Assembly (NCBI RefSeq): GCF_011400295.1
Contig: NZ_CP049859.1
Location: forward strand, 930,001-994,000
Length of the DNA: 64,000 bases
Reading direction: 5' to 3'
Source: Erysipelothrix sp. HDW6A
GTDB taxonomy: Bacteria > Bacillota_I > Bacilli_A > Erysipelotrichales > Erysipelotrichaceae
In this document: piece after piece, positions 52,728-64,000 of the stretch
Layout of the letters: every line of letters begins with the position of its first letter
Numbering within the stretch: position 1 is the stretch's first letter
Notes under the pieces: model-generated
Databases searched by the model: none
Seen by the model: only the letters and a program-made list of their open reading frames with translations
Told to the model about the DNA's origin: nothing
Made by a program: the position numbers and the translations under genes

Positions 52728-53083
52728 TCATAATGAATAGATAAATTTCTTAAAATTATGTCTGAAAAACTTTGGATAGGTACCTCTTCTATTACAAGAT
52801 TTGATCTATTAGAACTTTATATAGCCTTTTTTAAAAAAATATAAGTAAAAGAAACGTATTTTTTTAATAAAAAGTTATTGTAGGAGAAGAAAAAATTCTG
52901 ACATTACTATTTCTAAAATTTAAATTAGCAATGCTACGTGATTTGTTATATGTAACTTTTTTAGAGTTAAGTCCTTGATTCCATAGTGTCAATGAAATTG
53001 ACTTTCTAACCAAAAATGACAAATCAATTATAGTGATAATATATAAGTATTGTTATTATGTTGGAATATTTTTAAATTATTTG

Positions 53084-54273
53084 TTAATCCCAAATATTGT
53101 AAAACCAATTGGTTTCGCGATAATGTTTAGGCGTTTTCCCTACAATTTTTCTAAAGCATTTTATAAAATAGCTTTGACTAATAAAATTTAGACGTTCTGC
53201 AATCTCTTGAGATGAAAAATTGGTAAATAGTAGCATCTCTTTTGCTTCATCAATTCTTCTTGTTAACAAATAATCAGATATTGTCTCTCCAACTTCAATT
53301 TTAAATTTGTTCGATATATAAGTTGTGACTTTCCTATAAATTTACCAATTTCATCTAGAGATATTTTTTCTGTTAGATGCATATCTATATAGTTGTATAC
53401 TTTTTTAGTATCTGATGAAACATTTTTGAAACGATGGTTGCTGTAAAGATTCATGAACTGAATCGATGTATATGAAAAATATTCAATTATCTGGCGAGTT
53501 GTTGTCATAGAATCCATTGCTTCTATGAGACTATCTGAAAGGCTAAATGCAGTTTCTAAGGGAATTCCATCTTGAATTGCTGTTCGAGTTATTATTGTAA
53601 CAAACCCTACAAATTTTAAACGTATACTTTGTAATGCATCTGATGATAATAGATTGCTCGAATGAGAAGATAATGATCGTATTATCCACTCAATTTTGTC
53701 TATTTTTTGTGTTCTAATATAGTGAATTAATCGCAACTCCATTTGATATGAATCCTTAGTGAATCCTTCAGATCTTCTGTTATCTAGAATATTTGTAAAC
53801 CGCTTCTTTGTAGATATTCGATTGTCTTGTACATCAATATATGATATTTTTAGTTTTTTATTCTCAATCGTTTCGTGTTTTAATGCGAAATAAATAAATT
53901 TGACATGATTTAAAAAACCTGTTTCTGACTCTTTTTGAAGTTCGAAACTAAAATTACTAAAAGGATGATTAGCTATAAAAGGCGAGGTTGTACCACTTAT
54001 AACTGTTGGCCCGATTATTATCTTATAGTCTTTGTTTTCAAGTTTACATCTAAACTGTGCAAACATAAAATATCCATCGGATAGTGAACAAAATGATTCT
54101 GTGGAATTTATTACATGTTCTATTATTGGAAACTGATTGATTAGTTCATTAACTTTATCAGGACTAAAATCCAATTTTGGAAAAATCAAAGTTGTGCCTG
54201 AGGCTACCAATATCGGAATGTGTGTATATGCATAAAACTGATCAGAAAATTCTTCTAACGTGCTTAATTTCAT
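53084..54273 (-). pseudogene. AraC-family regulator, frameshifted in the DNA-binding domain
   Basis: On the minus strand a frame opens at 54273 (MKLSTLEEFSDQFYAYT) and carries about 310 residues of an unrecognised sensor region, then the start of an AraC domain (HLTEKISLDEIGKFIGKS). It fails at an A3 run (plus-strand T3, 53330-53332). With one more A it continues as YISNKFKIEVGETISDYLLTRRIDEA to the second HTH and the signature SQSYFIKCFRKIVGKTPKHYRE. The intact protein would have about 396 residues. It is divergent from the sugar operon at 54402 and is presumably its activator; without the second HTH it should not bind normally. Confidence 0.87.
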
Positions 54274-54352
54274 AAGTCCACCTTTATATTCTTATATAAT
54301 TCTGTATTTTATTATAAAACTATAATTAATCATACTATACAATGTATTCATA

Positions 54353-54375
54353 GAAAAAGAAAGCGCTTAATTTTC
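54353..54375. promoter_or_regulatory. Candidate CcpA cre site before the third EIIC operon
   Basis: The palindromic core AAGCGCTT (54361-54368) within AGAAAGCGCTTAAT resembles a cre site, though the outer positions fit poorly. It lies about 35 bp before the EIIC start, downstream of the likely promoter, a usual position for a catabolite roadblock. Confidence 0.55.
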
Positions 54376-54401
54376 TAATAAAAAGGAGAAAATATACTAA
54401 T

Positions 54402-55736
54402 ATGAAAAACTTAGAGCGGTTTTTAAGTGATCGAGTTGAACCGCTAGCGTCAAAATTACAAGAAATAAATGTTCTAGGAGCTCTTATGGAAGGGTTCATT
54501 AGAACTTCACCTGTAACTTTAGGCTATGCTTTATTGTCAATAATAACTTCTTTTATGGGGATGATTGAGATTGCAAATCCTTTATTCATAGAAGGAAGCG
54601 ATCTAGCTTCAAAAATTTCAATTACTCAACGTTTTGGTCTTGAACCTCATTTTACTGCACTTGGTAATGCTGCCTCTGCAATGCTCGCAATATATGCAGT
54701 CTATAGTATTGCTACAGCTTACGCTAAAAGAATTAATACTCTTCAGATGAATGCCGCACTGGTTTCAGTTGCTTCATTCTTTATATTAATTCCTTTTGAT
54801 GCGCATGATAGTGTTAGCGCTATTACCGGAATGCCTGAAACTTCTTACTCAATTAACCTAAATTACTTGGGAGCTAAAGGGATGTTAGTAGCGATTCTTG
54901 TAGCGTTATTCATTCCTCAACTAGTTAAGCTTTTTTCTAATTCGAAGTTGCAAATTAAATTGCCAGACAGTGTTCCTACTATGATTCAGGAATCTTTAGA
55001 ACCAATGATTACAACTGGAATTATATTTATTATTGTCTTATTAATCAGAATTGGTTTTGCTTCTTCAGCATTCGGTAATGTATTTGATTTTGTTGACAAG
55101 GTATTAAGCAAGCCGGTTACAGGAATGATTGGAAGTCCGATAGCTATGATTGTTGTATTAACCTTAATTAACTTCTTATGGTTCTTTGGAATTCACAATG
55201 CAGTATTACAAGGACCACTTTCAATTCTATCTATAACACTTGTTTTATCAAATATTCAAGCTGCCATGCAAGGGCAACCGATGCCATATGTAGCAACTGC
55301 TATTGTATCAGGAGCTGTATTAAATTCTGGTGCTCAAACAGGATTAATTCTTATATTACTCTTTGCTAAATCGCAAAGGTATAAGTCGATTACTAGACTA
55401 TCAATAGTTCCTGCTGTGTTTAATATTACAGAACCTTTAATGTTTGGACTACCTATAGTAATGAATCCAATCTTTTTCTTTCCACAAGTATTTGCTCCAC
55501 TCTTTGCGGGTATTGTAGCGTGGGTTTCTTGGGCTACTTTCCTTGGTCAGTATACATTCAATCCTGCAATGTCATTATTGCCGTTTGTAATTCCTAAACC
55601 AATTTCGGGATTTTTATCCGCCGGATTAAAGGGGTTAATAATGTGGATAATAGTTACTGCAATAACTGCAGTAATTTGGTATCCGTTTGTTAAAGTAGCT
55701 GATAAGAAAGCATTTGAAGAAGAACTTAATATATAG
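54402..55736 (+). CDS. PTS EIIC permease, cellobiose family, heading the DUF4091 operon
   Basis: A third CelB-type permease, 444 residues (FLSDRVEPLASKLQEINVLGALMEGFIRTSP ... FNITEPLMFGLPIVMNP), with about ten membrane segments. AAAAGGAGAAA precedes ATG. It heads an operon encoding a DUF4091 protein, an esterase, a GH1 6-phosphoglycosidase and a ROK kinase. No EIIA/EIIB is adjacent. The cargo is probably a substituted beta-linked disaccharide. It differs from the other two EIICs in its opening, lacking the shared QRHL(R/L)A(V/L)RDG. Confidence 0.9.
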   Translation: MKNLERFLSDRVEPLASKLQEINVLGALMEGFIRTSPVTLGYALLSIITSFMGMIEIANPLFIEGSDLASKISITQRFGLEPHFTALGNAASAMLAIYAVYSIATAYAKRINTLQMNAALVSVASFFILIPFDAHDSVSAITGMPETSYSINLNYLGAKGMLVAILVALFIPQLVKLFSNSKLQIKLPDSVPTMIQESLEPMITTGIIFIIVLLIRIGFASSAFGNVFDFVDKVLSKPVTGMIGSPIAMIVVLTLINFLWFFGIHNAVLQGPLSILSITLVLSNIQAAMQGQPMPYVATAIVSGAVLNSGAQTGLILILLFAKSQRYKSITRLSIVPAVFNITEPLMFGLPIVMNPIFFFPQVFAPLFAGIVAWVSWATFLGQYTFNPAMSLLPFVIPKPISGFLSAGLKGLIMWIIVTAITAVIWYPFVKVADKKAFEEELNI

Positions 55737-55744
55737 GAGCCATT

Positions 55745-57445
55745 ATGATAAAAATATGTAATGAATTAGTAAAAATAGATAGTTTTACCCGATTAGATTC
55801 AATTTCATCATTAAATAAAATGACAGTATCTAAGAATCAAATTGCTTCATTTCAAATAGTACTTGAACCCAAAACATTCAGTATCGTTAATGTATCGGAT
55901 AATCCTGCACTAACAGATAAAATTGGTGCATCACGTTATCGTATTGAAGTTATCTCTGAATATGATGCTGACTTATATAATGTCTTAACTCTAGAAGATG
56001 AAAATGGTATTGAATATTGCGATATTCTCACACATCAACCTTTTGTGGAACATAAAGGAAACATGCCATGCTCCGTTTGGGTTGATCTCAAAATAAATAA
56101 AAAAGAAAGTTCCGATGTTGTTGTAAATGTATATCATACAGTTTCAACAAATGATGAAAATCTAGTTTATTCAGATACTATCAACGTTGAAGTTTTGAAT
56201 GTTGAAATTCCATGTCCGAAAGATTATTCAATCTATGTTGATTTATGGCAACATAATTCTAATATAGCTCGCTACTACGAAGTACCTTTGTGGGGTGACA
56301 GTCATTTTGAAATCCTTGAAAAAGTTGTTCAAACATTATCAGATATTGGACAGAAATCTGTAATGATTATTGCAAGTGAGTGCCCTTGGAATGGGTGGGG
56401 GACTCATATCTTTTCTAAAGATGGAAGTGTATTATATGAGCACTCTATTATCTCGTTAAAAAAATCAAAGGATGGCAAGCTTTACGCTGATTTTTCTTAC
56501 ATGCAACGTTATATTGACTTGTGTAATAGGTATGGTATTAATGGAGATATTTCTGTCTATGGACTCCTAGGTGTTTGGAATCTACCATTATTTCCTTCAA
56601 GAACTACTGAAAACTACCCAGAGACTATTATGGTTCGCTATTATGATGAAAGAGATGGTTCATATAAATATCTTAATCAAAGTGAGGAAATAAAAGAGTA
56701 TCTAAGATTGATAATAGATTATTTTAAAAAAACTGGACAGTTTAGTCGTGTTAGAATTGCGGCAGATGAACCAAAAAACGATGAAAAATCAATAAAAAAT
56801 TATGATTCTACAATAACAATATTACGCGAGATTGATAGTGAGATTCAATTTAAATTGGCTGTTGATAAGGATTCTGTGATAGATAAATATGAAGACATAA
56901 TAAGTGACATTTCAACTTCCTTTCCCTGTACTACTCGATATTATGATAAATTAGATTCAAGTAAACATAGGTTATGGTATGTCTGTAATATTCCAGACAA
57001 ACCTAATACGTTCTTAAAGTCTCCTCTTTTCGAATCACGTGTGATTGGAATTCTAAACTCAGTATTTGGATATGACGGTTTTTTAAGATGGGCATATACA
57101 TGCTGGACGAAAAACCCGAGAGAAGATATACGTTATGCAACTCAAGGTCTTCCAGTAGGTGATATTTGTTTAGTATATCCTGAAAAAAACGGGGAAATTG
57201 CTCTATCGTTGCGATACAAAGCTTTACAGCGCGGGATTGAAGATTTTGAGATAATGAATGTACTTAAACAAAAAGGGAAGCTTGATGTAATTAGAAAAGC
57301 TAATCAAATTATTAAGCTAAACACAAATCCTAAAGAATTTATGAATAAGAAAAAAATTACACATGACAATCTATTTAGTAAAGATATTGCAGATTACGAG
57401 TCGATGAGAACATATCTATTAAATGAACTTCTTAAGACAGTTTAA
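55745..57445 (+). CDS. DUF4091 / GH123-like glycosidase candidate
   Basis: A 566-residue protein without signal peptide, so cytoplasmic. About 1-155 look like a beta-sandwich; the rest resembles a TIM barrel ending in the DUF4091 pattern (RWAYTCWTKNPREDIRY ... VGDICLVYPEKNGEIALSLRYKALQRGIEDFEIM). GH123 beta-N-acetylgalactosaminidases share this fold and use an Asp-Glu pair; here ADEP places Asp341-Glu342. TAGGAGCC precedes ATG, 8 bp after the EIIC. Most described relatives are secreted or from Bacteroidetes, from memory, so a cytoplasmic form linked to a PTS is notable. Enzyme activity is inferred. Confidence 0.75.
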   Translation: MIKICNELVKIDSFTRLDSISSLNKMTVSKNQIASFQIVLEPKTFSIVNVSDNPALTDKIGASRYRIEVISEYDADLYNVLTLEDENGIEYCDILTHQPFVEHKGNMPCSVWVDLKINKKESSDVVVNVYHTVSTNDENLVYSDTINVEVLNVEIPCPKDYSIYVDLWQHNSNIARYYEVPLWGDSHFEILEKVVQTLSDIGQKSVMIIASECPWNGWGTHIFSKDGSVLYEHSIISLKKSKDGKLYADFSYMQRYIDLCNRYGINGDISVYGLLGVWNLPLFPSRTTENYPETIMVRYYDERDGSYKYLNQSEEIKEYLRLIIDYFKKTGQFSRVRIAADEPKNDEKSIKNYDSTITILREIDSEIQFKLAVDKDSVIDKYEDIISDISTSFPCTTRYYDKLDSSKHRLWYVCNIPDKPNTFLKSPLFESRVIGILNSVFGYDGFLRWAYTCWTKNPREDIRYATQGLPVGDICLVYPEKNGEIALSLRYKALQRGIEDFEIMNVLKQKGKLDVIRKANQIIKLNTNPKEFMNKKKITHDNLFSKDIADYESMRTYLLNELLKTV

Positions 57446-57457
57446 CACTGTCTTTTT
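57434..57457 (+). terminator. Intra-operon hairpin after the DUF4091 gene
   Basis: AAGACAGT-TTAAC-ACTGTCTT followed by TTT, overlapping the stop codon and 18 bp before the next start. It could reduce read-through or mark mRNA processing. Confidence 0.65.
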
Positions 57458-57475
57458 AAAGAAAGGAGACTTTCG

Positions 57476-60700
<3,225 letters not shown>

Positions 60701-60724
60701 ACCTTTGTTGTATATATAATGATT

Positions 60725-60785
60725 GACTCTTTAATGTCTGATCGCAGTGAGTTTTTTTATCTCACATGATTGACTTTAAGGAGTC
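60725..60785 (+). terminator. Large imperfect inverted repeat after the ROK kinase gene
   Basis: GACTCTTTAATGTC ... GTGAG (60725-60751) pairs with CTCAC ... GACTTTAAGGAGTC (60761-60785), with interior mismatches and a T7AT loop. Probably the operon terminator, although the T run is in the loop and only TTCTT follows. Confidence 0.55.
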
Positions 60786-60823
60786 TTCTTCATTTTAAGT
60801 GTTATGCCTAAGTGTTCATCTCA

Positions 60824-60894
60824 TTGCAAAGCTTTTTTTGAAATGTAGTATAATAATATTGAATAAAGCTTGACCTTATAGTCACTATATAGTG
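60824..60894 (+). promoter_or_regulatory. MerR-type promoter region with a palindrome
   Basis: TTGCAA (60824-60829) and TATAAT (60849-60854) are separated by 19 bp, the long spacing of MerR-controlled promoters. A second TTGACC (60870-60875) is followed by CTTATAGTCACTATATAG and the perfect 12-bp palindrome CACTATATAGTG (60883-60894), a likely operator for the MerR protein encoded next. Confidence 0.55.
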
Positions 60895-60919
60895 TTGAAT
60901 GGGTTTAGGTGGTGAAATT

Positions 60920-61915
60920 ATGAAGACAAATGAAGTAGAAAAATTATTGGGTATTTCAAAACAAACATTATTTTACTATGAAAAAGAAGGTTTACTTGAA
61001 GTGCCAAGAGATGTAAATGGATACCGCAACTATTCAGACACAAATATATCTGTACTCCAAAGCATTAAGTATCTAAGAAACCTTGATATTGCAATCGATG
61101 ACGTAGGACTCATTCTTAATGGAGATATATCATTTCAAGATATCTTAAGCATAAAGACAGATGAAATTGAAGATAATATTGAAAAAAGTAAAAGTCTTTT
61201 AAGTGATGTTGAAACATTACGAGAAAAGCAGTCTCCTTATCTCACAAACATTCAAAACTTAGAATCAGACACCAAACGCTATCCATTTAGTTATTGGAAA
61301 ACAACAGATACTGCGACTATTGGACGAAGAGTAACACGAGGAATCATTTTTAGATGGATGATTAGCTTCTTTTTCATTTCTATTACACTTACAGTGTCAG
61401 CCTCAATAGGCTTAGCAAGGGTAGCGAATTACAGCTTAACCGGAACTCAATTTGTATTAATCACAATAACGGTTATTGTCTGTTTATACATAGCTTTAAT
61501 TATGGATGTCATACCACTAGGAACACCTGTTGGTTCGTATCGTCTAAGGTTTGTTGAGTTTACTGAAACAGGAGTTAACTACTATCAAGGGAAAGGGTTT
61601 AAAAGTAATTTAGAGTACATCATCTCTGTAATAAGGGGAATGGATAAAGTTACTAGTAAACAGTTCAGCGATATACAATCAGTTAAGATAAATACAGTCA
61701 CTCGTTATTATCGCCCTTACGCATATCGTTCGTATATCCCTGCAATGCAAGTTAAAGTTCCTGATTTTTTGTTTACGTTTAAAGATGGAACGAGTTTTTA
61801 CCTTTATGCTCCGATGATCCTAAATAATGATTTGGAGTGGCTAGTTGCTTTACTAAAAGAAAAAGTTGAGAACCTTGTGAATCTAGATGATTTTATAGAG
61901 AAGGGCAAGAATTAA
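60920..61915 (+). CDS. MerR-family regulator fused to a membrane domain
   Basis: A 331-residue protein. The N-terminal MerR winged helix (TNEVEKLLGISKQTLFYYEKEGLLEVPRDVNGYRNYS) is followed by a coiled-coil dimer helix to about 120. Two membrane segments lie at about 140-163 and 172-195, then a roughly 130-residue C-terminal domain rich in Tyr and Arg (VTRYYRPYAYRSYIPAMQVKVPDFLFTFKDG), possibly PH-like and cytoplasmic. ATG 60920 follows AGGTGGTGA; the ATG at 60899 lacks a site. MerR proteins are normally soluble, so this is an unusual membrane-tethered form. Ligand and targets unknown. Confidence 0.82.
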   Translation: MKTNEVEKLLGISKQTLFYYEKEGLLEVPRDVNGYRNYSDTNISVLQSIKYLRNLDIAIDDVGLILNGDISFQDILSIKTDEIEDNIEKSKSLLSDVETLREKQSPYLTNIQNLESDTKRYPFSYWKTTDTATIGRRVTRGIIFRWMISFFFISITLTVSASIGLARVANYSLTGTQFVLITITVIVCLYIALIMDVIPLGTPVGSYRLRFVEFTETGVNYYQGKGFKSNLEYIISVIRGMDKVTSKQFSDIQSVKINTVTRYYRPYAYRSYIPAMQVKVPDFLFTFKDGTSFYLYAPMILNNDLEWLVALLKEKVENLVNLDDFIEKGKN

Positions 61916-61965
61916 ATAAATGTTATGAACTATAATAGTAATTAAGAGAAAGTGTGTGGGATAAT

Positions 61966-62593
61966 ATGGAAGATATCATAGAAATAGTTAGTTCTTTGTA
62001 TACTAACGAATACGGATTAGACTTGATATCTGTACTTCCGTTTGCGTTTTTTATTGTGGTTGTATCTGATGGTGAAAAACAGGAAGCAAGAGATTCTATA
62101 CAAATTACTGCTAACACTCATAACAATATATATATATATAGCTAAAGTAATTGATTATACTATTCTTCCATTACCGCTAAACTCACAGTCGCTTCATGAG
62201 TATCAAAGAATATTTTCGTTTGATTTGAGTACGAACATCAATCTAATCCCTTTTATTTTGGAGATTGGCGACCCTTTTGCGAGTTCAATTTTTCGTTTGC
62301 ACTTCCTAAATATTTTATTGTTTGTACCTATGGGAATGATTGCTGGTTTTTATAACAACAAACTGAATCTAAAGCAAGTCTTGCTTAAGGTGTTTTACAT
62401 ATCACTACTTATAGAGACTGTTCAGCTTTCCTTAGCAATGTTCTTAAACTTCAGTGTAAGAACTTTTGATATTTATGATTTGATTATGAACACACTTGGA
62501 GGGCTTGTTGGAATATTGATCTTTAGAATCCTTGTTGTAAAAGGATTTAGATTTATCTTTAAAGGTAAATCAATTTATGACATTAAATCATGA
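61966..62593 (+). pseudogene. VanZ-like family membrane protein, frameshifted near its start
   Basis: ATG 61966 opens MEDIIEIVSSLYTNEYGLDLISVLPFAF; the frame then runs to a stop at 62145. Removing one T from the T6 run at 62047-62052 joins it to LLWLYLMVKNRKQEILYKLLL and the rest, ending at 62593, about 208 residues with four or five membrane segments. The second part has LNILLFVPMGMIAGF, ETVQLSL and FDIYDLIMNTLGGLVGI, the VanZ-family pattern. VanZ proteins influence glycopeptide susceptibility in some bacteria; most have no assigned role. It lies 50 bp after the MerR-type gene and may be its partner. Confidence 0.83.
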
Positions 62594-62756
62594 GTTCTAT
62601 TTTTATAGCTTTGCCTGTGTTAGAAAATCTAGTACATACTACTACTTAAGAATTATTAGACTTCAAAATAGTGACACACAATAGAAAACTCTACGGTATT
62701 ATGGTACTATTATTAAAGAAAATGCGTAATCAAATTATTAGAAAAGAAGGCTTTAT

Positions 62757-64000
62757 ATGAAAAAACCAATTAAGTTTTATATCGCAACGTGTGTCGCTCG
62801 ATTATCACGTATTGCACTCAGAACTTTAGGGCGAAATGCTTCTCATCTACCAGGTGTTTTAGCAGTTCGTATATTACCAAATTACTTATCTTATTTAGAG
62901 ATGCCAAATCGTGTTGTTGTTGTTACAGGTACAAATGGTAAAACAACAACTGTAAACATGATCCTTTCTTTCTTGAAAGAACAAAACCAAGAAGTAGTTA
63001 CCAATCAATTAGGTAGTAATATTCTTGGTGGGATTATTAGTTCACTACTAACATCAACTTCTTTCTTTGGAAAAAATAGAAAAGATTTAGGTGTGTTTGA
63101 GGTTGATGAGAGAGCGTCTAATTTAATCTTGCCTTACCTTAAACCAGATATTGTTGTTGTTACTAATTTATTCCGTGATTCATACCGTCGAAATGCTCAT
63201 GTTGGGTTTATTGTAGATATTCTTGAAACAAGTATTCCAAAAGAGTCTACATTAATTCTTAATGCAGACGACTTGCTAGTTCAAAACCTTCGTACAGAAA
63301 ACAATCGAAAACTGTTCTCAGTAGCTCCACAAGAAGGGGAAGAACAAGTTCTCGATAGTATTATTCAAGATGTTGTGTATTGTCCACGATGTAATCATGA
63401 ATTAACCTTTGATTTTAAACGCTACCATCACATTGGTTTTGCCCATTGTGAGAATTGTGGATATAAGAATGCAGAGGCTGATTGTGTTGTTACTTCTACG
63501 GGAGATATCGTTAGAATTGAAGAAAACGGTGAATCCTATGATTATAGTGCTGTGGGTGCCAATATTACCGATACCTACAACATGGTTGCAGCGATTACTG
63601 CATTGCGTGAAATGGGCTATTCACAAGATACAATTCGTTCAGGATTTAATGAAATGCATATTGTAGGTTCGCGTTTCCATGAGAGAATGGTTGGCAATCA
63701 TCGCCTGCTTACAATTCTATCCAAGGACCAAAACCCAGTAGCTAACTCACGAGTCTTTGATTTTATTAGAAAACAAAAGTCATGGAATTCAGTTTCTGTA
63801 GTTATGATGACTGAAGTATCTGATTATTCGGGGATGCCAGATGTCGTTGAAAATGTTGCATGGTTGTATGATGCGAACTTTGAATATTTAAATCAGGACT
63901 TTATTAACCAAATAATCATTGTAGGTTATCGAAATGAGGACTTTAGAGCAAGACTGCTTCTCGCGGGCTTCCCTGATGATAAGATTGTATGTCTTACAAA
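62757..64000 (+). CDS. murT: Lipid II isoglutaminyl synthase, Mur-ligase subunit MurT (partial, 3' end outside the window)
   Basis: MurT with GatD amidates the alpha-carboxyl of D-Glu in lipid II. The frame runs open from ATG 62757 (AGAAGG about 10 bp upstream) to the window end: 414 codons of a protein usually about 435-450 long. ATP-binding motif VVTGTNGKTTTVNM near residue 60, FEVDERASN, a four-Cys zinc ribbon CPRCN ... CENCG near 210-230, and GANITDTYNMVAAITAL. GatD should follow outside the window. Confidence 0.94.
   Translation, partial: MKKPIKFYIATCVARLSRIALRTLGRNASHLPGVLAVRILPNYLSYLEMPNRVVVVTGTNGKTTTVNMILSFLKEQNQEVVTNQLGSNILGGIISSLLTSTSFFGKNRKDLGVFEVDERASNLILPYLKPDIVVVTNLFRDSYRRNAHVGFIVDILETSIPKESTLILNADDLLVQNLRTENNRKLFSVAPQEGEEQVLDSIIQDVVYCPRCNHELTFDFKRYHHIGFAHCENCGYKNAEADCVVTSTGDIVRIEENGESYDYSAVGANITDTYNMVAAITALREMGYSQDTIRSGFNEMHIVGSRFHERMVGNHRLLTILSKDQNPVANSRVFDFIRKQKSWNSVSVVMMTEVSDYSGMPDVVENVAWLYDANFEYLNQDFINQIIIVGYRNEDFRARLLLAGFPDDKIVCLT

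Noticed and set aside
63409-63666. Plus-strand frame of 85 codons inside murT
   Set aside because: It overlaps the zinc-ribbon and following region of MurT in another frame; murT has clear motifs and continues to the window end.

Overview
The window is a low-GC Firmicutes chromosome segment. It most resembles the class Erysipelotrichia and probably the genus Erysipelothrix or a close relative. The evidence is AT-rich DNA with strong Shine-Dalgarno sites, Bacillus-like promoters, the alpha operon / ecfA1-A2-T / truA-rplM-rpsI order, several phosphotransferase (PTS) sugar operons, a Na+-type V-ATPase operon, LPXTG wall anchoring and MurT. The genus is my inference from gene content; no database search was run.

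Layout. 1-1.85 kb: end of rpsM, then rpsK-rpoA-rplQ. 1.86-11.7 kb: a sugar island with two amino-sugar PTS operons (EIIC + GH4 + ChbG under a MocR regulator; EIIC + small membrane protein + MupG + BadF-type kinase), a HAD phosphatase and a small YtxH-like protein. 11.8-17.2 kb: pepT-ecfA1-ecfA2-ecfT-truA, then rplM-rpsI behind a structured leader. 17.3-21.2 kb: a nonsense-interrupted RhuM-Fic gene, a membrane-bound XRE regulator and a split ChrA pair. 21.3-21.5 kb: tRNA-Ile and tRNA-Ala. 22.3-28.5 kb: LPXTG protein, pyruvate oxidase with a ring-cleaving dioxygenase, PadR with a DUF2812 protein. 28.7-34 kb: a secreted orphan, then a trehalose operon under BglG-type antitermination whose permease gene is frameshifted. 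34.2-39 kb: TrmB, TauE/SafE permease, ornithine-cyclodeaminase-family enzyme, a second ChrA pair, LysR. 39-47.7 kb: a TetR-headed V-ATPase operon. 47.7-47.9 kb: a second tRNA-Ile/tRNA-Ala pair. 48-52.6 kb: a small membrane protein behind a cre site, then TauE/SafE, ProC, a frameshifted proline-racemase-family gene, GntR and a CsaA-like protein. 53-60.7 kb: a frameshifted AraC regulator divergent from an operon of EIIC, DUF4091 protein, esterase, GH1 and ROK kinase. 60.9-64 kb: a membrane-bound MerR regulator, a frameshifted VanZ-family gene and the start of murT.

How the parts work together. Two operons follow one logic. A PTS EIIC imports and phosphorylates an oligosaccharide, a phosphoglycosidase (MupG, or GH1) splits it, and a dedicated kinase (BadF, or ROK) phosphorylates the free sugar. 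All three cellobiose-family EIIC proteins lack EIIA and EIIB genes nearby. Two diverged TauE/SafE permeases each sit next to an imino-acid reductase-type enzyme, suggesting proline or hydroxyproline handling.

Five reading frames are broken. Four breaks are single-base length changes at homopolymers (G4, G5, T3, T6), so sequencing error, phase variation and real decay must be told apart before calling these genes dead. No CRISPR array, insertion sequence or prophage was seen.
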